From Sympetrum striolatum (Eukaryota > Arthropoda > Insecta > Odonata > Libellulidae): a stretch of 64,000 bases of DNA. The translations under genes and the position numbers were made by a program. Below the pieces are notes generated by a model, which worked only from the letters and a program-made list of their open reading frames with translations, was not told the origin of the DNA and made no database searches. Shown piece by piece: positions 49,155 through 61,089 of this stretch; the stretch's first letter is position 1, and each line of letters opens with the position of its first letter. The stretch spans positions 37,109,393-37,173,392 of the forward strand of contig OX388350.1 in assembly GCA_947579665.1 (NCBI GenBank), read 5' to 3'.

Positions 49155-49632
49155 GATATATTTAATTATATGCAATAATTTCCGCATTTTGAATCAACGT
49201 TAGCATATGCTAACGTTGATTCAAAATGCAGTATATACTGCATTGTATTTATATGCTATAATGTATAGTTATATAAATATTATTGATAATCTTCAAGGTT
49301 TACATTAATTTTTACAATACACCATTTAGTCGCTTATAATTAATTCAATAATAGGCAATAACTTCAATATTATGAATCAACGTTAGTATATTACGTAATA
49401 TTATTATGCTATAACGCAGTGTAATAAAAATATTTTATACATTTTTCAAGGTTTCAGTAATTATTACAATACACCATCTAATCAACTGTAATTAATTCAA
49501 TTATAGGCAAATATCTCAGTATTTGGTATCAACGTTAGTATATTGCGTTGTATTTTTATTTTATAATGCAGCGTTACAAATATTTTTGATATTCTTAGTG
49601 GTTTATATTAATTATTACAACACACCATCACC
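49155..49632. repeat. Satellite of about 150-bp units, three copies
   Basis: TACAATACACCAT or a close variant occurs at 49313, 49465 and 49615, and ATCAACGTTAG at 49193, 49377 and 49528. The unit is about 150 bp. The first unit is longer because it contains the palindrome at 49184-49229. It abuts the SINE's right target duplication. Confidence 0.75.
49184..49229. repeat. Perfect 46-bp palindrome inside the satellite
   Basis: Two 23-bp arms with no spacer, GCATTTTGAATCAACG... and its exact reverse complement. The sister satellite units carry only one arm orientation (GAATCAACGTTAGTAT), so the palindrome arose by inverted duplication of a satellite segment. A second small palindrome, GCAGTATATACTGC, follows at 49228. 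Confidence 0.9.
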
Positions 49633-51304
49633 TGATATGGATGACAGCAAGGGCAATGTAAAGAAGCTGTCACGGGAAAATTGACCACCATCATTTTTAT
49701 GGCTAGGGAAACGAGTAAACCTGTAATTAATGTATATAAAACCGGTGAATAAATTAAAGTTATTGTTATTCGAACGTAGATAAATGTGACATTTCATCGA
49801 AAAAATTCCACAGGGCTTATTCGAAGTTTGGGGCGAACGCAATTTTAAAATGTGAGGAAGGAATTTTAGCGGAAACTGAAGCTTTGGAATTCTGAAACAC
49901 GAAACTTTTCCAAGCTCGGGTCCTCTCGCAGCCAGGATGGACATCGTGGGAGAAAAACCGGTACAGTCCATTATGCTCAGCATCCTGCCTCTTAGAAATT
50001 TGTTCTTTGACATCATTGATGGGATAGCGAAAAATAAGAAAATATAATTCTATAGGAGAGAGAACAAAGGAAAACATGAACAGAGAGTGTTTCTTTGAAC
50101 GTGATGCAATTTTATCCTACTCTATACGATGCGTTATGCAATAATAAAGTTCCTAGAAAATTATACCAGCAGTTCTGCTAAATGTTAGCAGCATTTGATC
50201 TCTTGTTTTATGCTTCATAATGAAGCAGTTCTTGCTTCTTCATTATGGCTGTCGACCTATTTTTAATAAGAACCTTATCGAAATGATTAATGCATGACAT
50301 TTGTAACTAAAGATAAGACTATATTCTTAATAACGGGAAACAGTGAAGGTTAACTTTAATTCAATAATCTTCCTTCGAAGAGGCAATCTTAGTCTTACTA
50401 TCTTCATCACCAAATTAAGAATACACTGGAAAGTTTAGGGAAAGAAATCTTAACATATATCGGGGTAAGATTTTCTTTCAGATTACATCAGATCAAACGA
50501 ATTGTAATCAAGACTTGCGAGATTCTCATCACAAGGCATTTTTTCCCATTTCGACATAGAGAAGCGAATCTAATTTTCTACAAAAGAAATCATTGCTGCA
50601 CCGAGGAATAATTACACGTTTCACGATTTCAATGCAGTGAAGGTAACAATTACGATGATTTCTGTGAAGCAATACTACGACCTTATATTGCAATTATCAC
50701 TAAAAAGCGTAAGCATCACAGAATTGTGCATGGACTTGTAAATGCAAAAAAAAGATAAAATCCTACGAAGTGGTAATAGTCACATATTAGAGAAAAGAAC
50801 GACCTCCAACCATTTACAGATATGTTTTGTTCGATAACATCATTCCATACTGAATTTTAATATGAAACGTAAAAAGATAATCTGAAATTCAAATCCCATA
50901 GATTGAAAAATCTCCTCGAGTTTATTCGACGGAATTATTCTTTAAAAACACTCGACATAGGTGATTTAAGGCAATTTACCATTATCATGGATAAATCTTA
51001 CCAATTTTAACGATTTATTAATTGACTAATGATTCGAGACTCATAAGTAACACCTCCACGATCAACGTATTCATAATTCTACTTTTGACCAATGAATACC
51101 CGAGTCTAATAAAAGTTATCAGCAAGCAAAATCCCAAAAATACTTTTCTCGACCGAACAAATAATTCTTAAATACTACACTGTCATTTTCCATTTCTTCC
51201 GCCATCAAAAGTATCATAATGCGAACCAATTTTCTAAAATAGTAGCGAATTAGAAACGTAGTTATCCTAATGCTCCTGTCGAGTTCTACATATCTATTGA
51301 TGAT

Positions 51305-51351
51305 TGAAATACGTACTCAGTGAGTACGTATTTCAGTACTCAGTGAGTACT
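51305..51351. repeat. Compound palindrome
   Basis: TGAAATACGTACTCA and TGAGTACGTATTTCA (51305-51335) flank a single G; immediately after, AGTACTCA-G-TGAGTACT (51335-51351) repeats the inner part. Both are perfect. Confidence 0.85.
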
Positions 51352-52679
51352 ACTCACCATAGTTATACCATGATTTCTTGCCTGTGATTTCACAATTCCA
51401 TTCGATGCTGTCTTTTATATGTTTATTTACCTACACCGTTAAATCAACATATGGATGCCAACGTGGCTTTAAAAAGGAAACAAACTTTTGTCTCGTTCAG
51501 TGAAAATATGAATTTCGCTTGTTCTATAACGTATTATTACGAGAAAGTAAACAAACTCGACATCAACAATAGCAATTTCGGCCAGACGTAGTCGTTTGAA
51601 GGTAACTCATTTCAACCACATTTTGTTGCATTTTATCAACATTCACGTTACTTAATAACACTAACTGAATAATATTCTCAGTCTAACAAGGCGCTCCGGA
51701 ATACAAAATCCAAAGCAAAAGTGGAAGTCGACCCATGAGTTTAGTCTGCAATTCTGATAACGAGAGAAATATAAACATTTCTGCAAAATTTGATAACATT
51801 CTATCTGAAAATGTTACCACAAGTTAATTGTAAGTCATTCTTGCTGTATTGATTTATGTACTTCTTGACGTGTAACGTCAAATTTGTAAATAAGAACTGC
51901 TAGCACATATGTACGATTGCATTCCTCTTAAGACTTGAACTGGATCTGCTCGTGGCTCGAAGGATTATGAAAATTCCACCAGCCTCCATTTACGATTGAC
52001 TTTCAGAGAAGTCAAAAGGTTGATTTCCGTGCCGATCTTCGCTTGACTGCCTCACATTTCTTAAGACGTGACGATAAATTTAATTCGTATGCCTAGTTGA
52101 GCAATGTCCTTGGATTATATAAATGATGAATGATCATTTTTTTAATGCTGCCGAAGAAATCAAACGAGCATTTCAGGGATAAAAAATATTAATCGTGTGA
52201 TTTTCAACATAAACAAATTATTCATTCCGAGAAAGCGTGCAGTTTAAAATCAATCCCTTTATTTGCCTCGTCAATAACATGAAAGTAATAAATAAATAAG
52301 CTAAAATTAAGGTCATGAAATCGCTTCGTGAACGAAGACATATGATTTAAAATACAGCCTGCATCATTTGGTAACCTCTACTAATGCTTTCCTCAAGATA
52401 CCAATGGATATTATCTAAGATTTTTTTCCGAAATCGAGCATAATCTATAGAAAAGGGAATCAAAAATTCATAATAATCATTACAATATCGTACAATGTGT
52501 ATAACGAGCACTAAAAATAGTTCACATAAAACCTTCGCTTCTGGACTAAAACTATAGAAGAAAAAAAAGCTATTTTACCCCAAATATATAAAATTCATTA
52601 AAATCGCCCGTTATACCTAATTTGATGCTCAAGACCTAATACGATGGAGGATATCCAGTTGAAATCTGTCGGAAGACGG

Positions 52680-53400
52680 GGTAGCGTTACAGGGTAGCGT
52701 TGTTACAGGGTTGCAGCGTAGGTTCCGACCCCTTTCCTAGTTATCCTTGATCTTATGTAAACGCGCACAACTATGAAGTATTTCTTCCTATAGTTGTGCA
52801 TCGTTTGCGGACCCGCTAGGTTATCATAGGAGCTAACGCAGCCCGCTAGGGGCCGCTTGTTGTGGGAATAATCAATAATCTTTCTCTTTATCCGTGGATG
52901 GAATCGGACTTGGGAGACGCCGATGGAACAACCGGGGGCTTGAAAGACAACCCCTTCGGTCGCGAATTTTTCCACCATCCTGGAGGTCATGAAAATCACT
53001 CCGGGGCAAACGACCCACACACCCCGTTTATCGATCTAGCAGGCGTTCGCCAAACCCACGGAGACAACAGACGCGCCGTCGCTTTGTACGTACGACGCAG
53101 AAATTACTAGGAGGGGGGAACTCAAGACCCGGGGGGGAATCGAAAAAGAAAAACACGGACGAATGCGAGACGCAACACAGCCTTGATTGGCTGACGGGCT
53201 TCCCGAATCCGTTTGGAGGAGAATGGACATCGTCGAGAGAAAATCCAGGGAGCCGATTAATTTGAAAGTGAGCACTTGAAAGCCGAGAACAATCGAGAGA
53301 AGGTCGTTTGACGAAATTTCGGATCGTGAAAAATCTGAACGAATCGCCCAATTTGACCAAAACACGGGCAGAATCGGTGATTAAAGCGCTTCCTTGAAAT
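52680..53400. promoter_or_regulatory. CpG-richer block, candidate promoter or first exon
   Basis: About 700 bp of visibly higher G+C and CpG than the flanks. On the minus strand it has AGCCAATCA near 53191-53199, a CCAAT-box-like sequence. Open frames exist on both strands (82 codons plus, 105 and 125 codons minus) but none shows a domain or splice sites, as expected when few stops occur in GC-richer DNA. It might be the promoter of the GRIP gene or of an unseen gene to the right. Confidence 0.35.
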
Positions 53401-53409
53401 TGCAATGGT

Positions 53410-55950
53410 GAAATGAGTCGTATTGTGCCTTGTAATTAAAAAAAAACCTCAAATAGAAAAATAAGTTCCCGGACTTTGAAACATCGCATGCCAATCTAGC
53501 ATAATTACTGCTTACTACTTAAGAGCGTCATTTCCGTAGACTATCGCAATAAATATCACAGAGGAGATAAAAATTAACAAAATTTTACCACAGATGGTCT
53601 TTAATTATTATTTATTATAACCATAAGAAAAGTCCGCGAGTAAAATATGATTATTTTCTATTTATCATACCCAACAGAAGAAATCCGTGGGTAAAATATG
53701 ACTAATCTAATAAATTTGTCTTTTATCTTTAGAAATTTATATTTTCAATTATTAGAGTTAAGTACTCATTTGCACAGTTTATTCAACAAAATGGTGGTCC
53801 CTTATTTTGGAGAAAACTTTCACATTGAGCGAGGAAAATATCATCAATCATATGAAATCCATAGGAAAAACATGACTCTCTTAAACTTTTTAAACGCGTA
53901 TTTTAACTTAAAAAAATGCGTTTAAATCATCAGAGTTACGTATTTAAAACCTTTATTTGTCAAATTGGCGGATCCTAATTTTTTAATAAATATTTAAATA
54001 GAGCGAGGAAGATAGTTTGAAACGATTTTGAACGAAACAGGATAACTCATCCCTTATTCTAAGGGAAAATCTGAAATAAAATGTTGTGACAGTTTGCGAC
54101 TCCGAGAAATTGTCTTTTCAACAACGGTTCATGACAACGACGATTTTCATGCTAAAGCCACGCTACAGAGGTCCGCATCCCCTAAGGTGCTCGGTTTTAA
54201 GTAGAGTTTTGCGGACCTCGAGATTTACTTTTAGGAAGGTTATCACCTTCCTAAAAGTAAATCTCGAGGATTATCTGCCGTATCGTGTCCCAGAATAAAA
54301 TACTGAAGAAGTTAACAGGGGAAACTAACGAAAAATGAAAAATTTCGGCAATTGAAATTTGAATTTCAGACAGATTACTGTAAAATACCAAAATAATGAA
54401 AAATGATAAATACTGAAGTAATTAAGGAATCATTCTAAAGCGAGGAATTCTTACGCTTTCTACTTATTTGAGCTGAATGGTACAAGTAAAAATAATCTTT
54501 TTACATTTCACACTTTCCATAATAAAGTGAAGGTAATATTTAGTATACTTGCTAAAGAAACTCAATCATTCCAGAGAAATTTAAAAAAATAAGGTGAATT
54601 CAGTAAAATTAATTTAAAGCAAAGCTTTCACAACATACTACGCAAAAGGATATAATAATTACATCGCAGATTTACCAATATTTATTTCTTAGAAAATTTA
54701 TCAAAGAGCGAAGTTTGACACACAGAAACAAAATTAAACATCCATTTACATTTCAAATCAAAAAGAGTTAATAATAATAGAAGACATAACAGACTAATTA
54801 TTTTCCCACTTTCGGGCAACAATAAATAGTGCTAATTAATCAATCTATCCATAATTAACAATTGATTATGAGCTTAACATGACGTTTAGATAGTGATGAA
54901 TATTCTCCGTCAACATAAAATTCACATTCGCAAAAGATCAAGCTACTACTCGGAAATGTTGACGACTCAGAAGGTAGTTTTTAAAGGTACTTATAATGTA
55001 CGTAGAAGTTAAAAAGCATAAAGGTAGTTTCAACGGAAATTAAATATTTTGAAATTGAGAAATATCAACAAAAGCGGGACAAGTTGCGATGCAATGGAAA
55101 ATAGAACGACCGCACGCAACAACATTCTCCAGAGCTCTATGTTTAATGCGCTTCGTAAAGAGCTTCACATCGCTAACCAGAGCATCAGAAAGCGTTGGAT
55201 GGTACCATTTTCGAGCACGCTATGCAAGAACGAGATATTCCTATCGCTTATTCTTCGTGACTCGAATTAAAGCCGAGGAACGTTGCTCTCGAGCTTAACG
55301 CGTCGGTATTTTTAAGCAGAAAATGAATGTACAGCTTAACTCAGCTGACTTCATAGGGTTTACGCATCTTCTACGAGAATAACTCCGGGTTCGCTTTGAA
55401 TTACTTCTTTAAATTTCCAGTTTAAGTGCGGATAACCGCTTATTAATTGTATGACATTACTGTTAGTACAATTCAAAATGAAAACGCTTTTTCTTAAAAT
55501 AAAAAGTTGTGACAAAAAACACAAACGGAGCCTTAAATTATATTTCATTACTGTGATGAATAAATTTGGAGTATCGATAAATATTCACGATTTATAGTGT
55601 AACTTACAGACAGCGGGACAACTGTACTTCTTGTAAATAGTGAAATTATAAACGCGATCAAAATAAATATCAGCGGTAAAAATATTATTTATCCAACAAA
55701 TTATTTTTCCGTTCGTTATGAAAGATAAAATGGTTAATAAATTAAAAAACATAACTTCGTATTTTTCTAAGGAATCTTTAATAATTATGCATTACTTAAT
55801 TATAAATGATCCGTTATAGCCTTGCAGCCATCACCAGGCATCTGAAAATACGAAGTTAGGATTTCTCATTTATTAAATAGCGTTCCACAAAGTCAGGTCA
55901 ACATATATTCATTTATAACAATTTGTTTTTGGTATGAGCGAATTGATCAA
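53410..55950. other. No gene recognised
   Basis: AT-rich, short frames only. The hairpin at 54216-54269 is the only structured sequence noted. Confidence 0.4.
54216..54269. repeat. Perfect 25-bp hairpin, 4-nt loop
   Basis: CCTCGAGATTTACTTTTAGG... is matched exactly by ...CCTAAAAGTAAATCTCGAGG around the loop TATC. A second inverted pair, GAGGTCCGC (54168) with GCGGACCTC (54211), overlaps its left arm, so two inverted duplications are stacked. Confidence 0.9.
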
Positions 55951-55962
55951 GAACTTGAAAGG

Positions 55963-56100
55963 GGTTCTGGGGAGGGATAGCCATGCGAGATACACGTTTT
56001 GGTCAAATTGGTATCGCCTTCGATTCCCGGTGGGATCCGATATGTGCTCTCAGAAGTCGAGGTACCCTTAAAAATACTATTAGTACTACTGCTAGTAATT
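55963..56100 (+). mobile_element. Third copy of the tRNA-derived SINE
   Basis: The head contains GGATAGCCATG and the B-box region TTCGATTCCCGGTGGGATCC. The body has GTCGAGGTACC and the tail ATACTATTAGTACTACTG, a decayed form of the (TAC)n tail of the copy at 48997. Head, B-box and tail occur in the same order and spacing. No clear target duplication remains. Confidence 0.65.
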
Positions 56101-56109
56101 ACAGACGTG

Positions 56110-59100
56110 AAATTCCTTATGGAGAATATACTGACGTAAATAATCCTAATACAGAGTCTGTAATTTAAAGAGAATTTCCAATTATTATGCGATAAGTTAT
56201 TACACGCTTCAAATGCTTCCAATCAATCATATCCTTCATGACAGTGCTGACAACAGCGAGCTTTGGAGTTAATATGTCGTGAATGTGATTGTAACTCATC
56301 CGTGAAAGTTTGATCGATCTTGGATATCCAGGCGATTCCTGCAGAGAATAAGAAATAAAAGCGAAACGAATTCCACAATCGGACAATCAGATTGCGGAAG
56401 TTTCCACCGCAGGATGGTAGCAGCTTAGTTTTACGACTTCCGTATAATGTGCTTTGATTTATCCGAACGTATCTTTTTCCTTGGAAACTAACATGGGAAT
56501 TTTAGGGCTCCACACTTTTTGTTGTCATCAGCATTCAAGTATAGGCCGCGGAGCTTCTTGAAATTTGTCCACCGTCTTCTGTATCACGTTATAAACGTGT
56601 TGGTACTCAAGATTACAACTGGTGCCAAGTATTTTTTGTCAGATACAGATATCTTACAGCCCTTTCCTGTCTATAATCTTGGAAGAAAATTTTCGTTAAG
56701 TATTTGGCTTTAATATCGTTTATGAATCTCTTTAGCAATCGATCCTTTCTCGAAAGTTATTTCCATTCGCTATTGCGGTGACTTTTATTTCTTCAATCAA
56801 TATCCTACCTCTCGAAAAAACTTACAAGGCTTTCCTCATTTGCGATTCGCCGATAAATAATTCATTTTCCAAATTTCCAGCACATTTATCATTGATTTCT
56901 TCATGTATCATCCTACATTTTTGCTAGCTAGCAAAGATGCTAGCAAGATTGCTAGCAATCTTTACAGTACCAGTAAAAAATGGATTTTCAACGAATATTA
57001 AACAGAATAAAATGATAATGAAAATTACTAGATGCTTTTTAGAAGGGATTGGATACAAAATTTCATTAAATATCGATTAAGTGGACTTAGAAAGGTTTAA
57101 AAGAAACCCAAGGATAAAACCCCGAGTCAGGAGCCACGAACAAACGTTTTCCGTCTATGAAGTGAACTTTATTCGTTCGATAACTGAGATGAAACGAGAA
57201 ATAAACTCCAAGATTTGAGTAAAAGGTTAAAATTTTAATACAAAAAGGAATTAACAAGTTAGAATAAAACGGAATTTTAACAGATATGGTGGATTTTATC
57301 ATGCTATTCAACGAAGAAATTTTATCTAGGGCGGAGAAAATTTTTGTTCGACGAAGAATAAGATTTAAGTCCACGAAAATTTCGAACTGAGGCCCATTCA
57401 CCCTAAAGGGGATTGTTGAAAGCAGAACTGCTTTTTCCTGCCCTAGTTCTTTGAATTCAGTAGTATCTTCCTTCCGCCTTTTTGATACATCACGAAATCC
57501 CTACATAAATTTAATGCCCAAAGCCCATAAATAAAAAAAGGGTCTAGAAATGAGTGAAAAACCTCATTAATCTTTCTTGTAATATATTTTTTGTTTGGTG
57601 GTGCGCATTTAGAATTCTCTCATAGGAACTAGCTCATGAAAACTTAAAGTAAAAGACTTGGTAATTCTAAAAATATAGCTCACCATGGAAATAAGAATAG
57701 TTTCTCATACTTTATTTCCAAAAATTGAGACGGGGCAAACTTTAAGGAAGTTCATGAGATGAGTACAAAAACAAAATTTAGTTGTAAGCACTCCCAACAC
57801 AAAAATAATTTTTTTAACTCTCTAAATAACGCGATTCCAAAATCGTTTAAGCTTTGTAAAACTACTTCCCTTTAAGTTAAATTATAAGCAAAAACAATTT
57901 CAAGCAGTTATACTTTTAGTCTAATTACGTATTCGCGTACAAAATTTGGTTAGGAAAAAAATAGAAATTTATCTCGTTTTACCTAGTCTAGCAGATAACG
58001 ATCGCAAAAGTAAGGAAATTAAATCTAACTAAGCACTTGACTAACGTTCAGTAATGCGGACGAAGTGTGGGAGTAACCAAAAAAACTCAATTTCAATGTA
58101 AGATAATATTGAGTCTAAGTTAGTAATGGAATGAGTCGTCGCAGTGTGCAACTCCAATAGAATCAGGTAGATATAAAAATAAAATAAAAATACTTATTTT
58201 CTTATTCCACAAAAAAATTGTAACTTATTTTATTTTTGGAGCAAGAGCAAAGTATTTTTGTTTTATTTTATACCTACTTGATTACTAAGTCTAAGATTAA
58301 CAGAAATTCGCAATTCGTTAATGATCATCGACATACATTATCAAAACACAACAATAGTGTAGAAATATGTTGAAGTGTTCTTGGAAGAGGAGACAGTAAA
58401 CAGAAATCCCCACATGATCAGAAACTTTCCAAGGAGAACTCGGATCATAAGGTCGAAGAAATCAACGAGCTGGTGAACTATAAATAAGGCAGACGAGGAT
58501 TTCAAATTCGGACCGTAAATATTGAACGAAAACATAAGCTCCATTTGAGAGTGAAACTGTGCGAAGACGACCGCTGTTTACTTTTGAGGTCACGAGGTCG
58601 CTCGCAATTCGTGATAGTCTCATAACCAAGATTATAACACGAGTCACGCAAGCAAAATGTTTTCAGCAGTTGGTCTTGCCGCATCGTGACGGCATTTCCG
58701 CTGACGTTCAGCTTTCACATGTTATCCTAGGTTCCCTTCAAAGCGAAAATTTCGGGAACGCATCTGCAGTTTTTATAATTAACTATTATAACTCCTGCTA
58801 TTATAAACTGATATATGGAGTAGTTTTCATTTGTCTTTGGGTATAAGATAGAAAAAATTTATCTTTCGTTTAATTTTCTAGTAGTCTTTTTTATAGCTGT
58901 GATGATAAGAAAGCTGCTGTGGAACGAATGGCGTTGAATATATACTCATAAGTAAAATAATAACACTTAATGTTTGAGAATATTCAATAGTATTATTTCA
59001 TAGTTATTTTGAATAAAAATTCACTGAATATTTTTGCCATCGCAACACATCGAAGGATCAATGTTTTAACTTTTACAAATTAAGCCAAGGGAAATACTAA

Positions 59101-60620
59101 TCAGAATAGATATAGACAATATTGAGTTACATACGTAATGATTTCGAGGAGAGTGCTACATAAAAAATAGTTCTTTATTGTTATTAAAATAGATGGTCAA
59201 TCAATATACTCTGTAATCTCACAACACCTATACGGAAAATTGAGTTTAATATCTCCAACACAAAGCATTGAGCAAAATAATTAGAAAATTAAGTCTTTTA
59301 CGAGATTTTAGCACTGCTTGCATCGCATGTGAATGTATGGAATTGGACTGAAATAATAAAAGAGAAAATATTCACAGCTTAAGTGACGATAATTTGAATC
59401 AATTTAGCTTATTAACACTAATGTAGCTTATTATCACTACTGTTCTATTTCAGTAAAATTAAATGAAATACAAATCTATGCGGTCCACTTTAAATAGCGC
59501 TCACATTCTCAATCTTCTTCATTCATTGATTTCACTGGGCTCAAGCGATTCTAAAATTTGATAATGATTAATTCACGCGGAAGTCCCGTGTGCAGCGGCA
59601 TCGACCTGCCAAATACTTCATCATGCATGATCTGAATAACACTGCATTGAATCCTTTAATGAAACAAGCATCAAAAATGCGTTATATTGAGTACCATGAG
59701 AAAAACACCATTGAATGGTGTCAAAAACATGCAGCAACTCACTAATGGCCAATCTCGAAGGGGGCGAAACCGTTATGAAGTGGGCCGAATCAATCGATTT
59801 CACGTTCAGACATGATAATATGGTTCACGCCTCTTCAGAGAGTCGAGACGGGGATACTCATACTTGGTCCTCAACCCAACAGCAAACACTTAAGTAAAGC
59901 TCAAGGGTGAATCGTAAACACTCAATATAGATCAGCGCACCTCTGCCTAAAATTTCGGAGATGTTCCAGATAACCCCTTACCGTTGGAAATCGAGAATTG
60001 CCAATTAAATTCTTTTCGATAATAGTTTCCTTCCATTCAGCTTCATGCGATGTGCCACTTGCTCACTTTCTCACAGCTATCAAAACTCTTTTTGTTCTGT
60101 CTTTGGGTATTACGGTTCTTAATGAGCAAGTGAAAAAAATTGTTGATTCCAGCGAATTAAACGCTATTTTGTGATGAAAAATCATTCTGAGTTAAATTTT
60201 ATCATAAATCTTAACTTACAATAAAATCATACTTTTTTGCCTTTTTTACCCATTACTGAGATGAAAAAAATCCAAGTTCTAATATCTCAGATAATTAATG
60301 ATTAACGTAATATTACAGATAAACTATCAAATTTTACGCAACGTCATGAATGCTACAATGCCGTGGATGTTAATAAAACACATGCGAGTTCTTAACGCTT
60401 CTTCATCAAATAAAATATAATTACTTTTCAATGACAACAATATCAGAGCAGAATCTGATACAAAGTAGCCTAAATCCCTCAGCGGCGCCGATTCCACAAA
60501 TAATTATCTTTCACGTAAAATTAATTGCAATGAATGACTGAAATTCGAGCAATAATATAAGAACATGATAAAGATTTAATATGCAAGTGTTTCGAGGAAG
60601 ACGTGTCGCTACAGAGGAAA
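56110..60620. other. No gene recognised
   Basis: AT-rich; short frames without splice sites or motifs. At 56921-56960 GCTAGCAA-type 12-bp repeats form overlapping small palindromes (TTGCTAGCTAGCAA, GATTGCTAGCAATC). Confidence 0.4.
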
Positions 60621-60629
60621 ATTTCTAAA

Positions 60630-61080
60630 TTATAATAATAATAATAGAGTTTATTGTTTTGTGGCTAGCTATCTAAAACAAAATTGGATTGGTAATTTTT
60701 ACATAAATCGCAGATAGCGAATATAATAAAATAGAGTTTTTGAATCAATTACACAGTTATTAAGCAAACGTAAACATACAACATATACACATGCAGTTTA
60801 TACAGTTCACATTACATAATTGTGATACAATATTTTGAATGTGCTCACATTTTTGCTCGCTTTTATTGGAAGAGGCAAAGAATTTCATAATATTATAGCT
60901 GAGACTAAAAATGATTTCTCGTATAAAACGGATAAGTGAGGAGGACAGTCGTAATCTTGGGTGTTACTTATTAATTTTTTATGCTGTCTGTATTGATTCT
61001 TGTATGGGATTGATTCAAAAGATACTCCAGTCTGTTATTTTTCAACATGTTATATAAAAATACACCCTGAACGTATTCTC
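60630..61080 (-). mobile_element. 5'-truncated LINE 3' end, minus strand
   Basis: Read on the minus strand: VFLYNMLKNNRLEYLL and SHTRIN, then after a frame change the C-terminal motif NSLPLPIKASKNVSTFK, ending HNYVM-stop. In related elements the Asn is preceded by Trp; here that codon is TGA. About 180 bp of 3' UTR follow, ending in AATAAACTCTATTATTATTATTA-type tail (plus strand 60630-60660). CR1/L2/jockey-like; exact clade uncertain. Frameshift and stop show it is dead. Confidence 0.6.
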
Positions 61081-61089
61081 TTTTCTTCA

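Noticed and set aside
49155..49632. CRISPR-like array
   Set aside because: The units are about 150 bp, without short conserved repeats and unique spacers, and the context is eukaryotic.
49615..50077. 133- and 86-codon minus-strand frames
   Set aside because: No domain, no internal splice sites and partly satellite sequence at the 3' end; retained only as a weak similarity finding.
52703..53405. 105-, 109- and 125-codon minus-strand frames and an 82-codon plus frame
   Set aside because: Overlapping frames on both strands in GC-richer DNA with no motif or splice context; more likely promoter or leader sequence.
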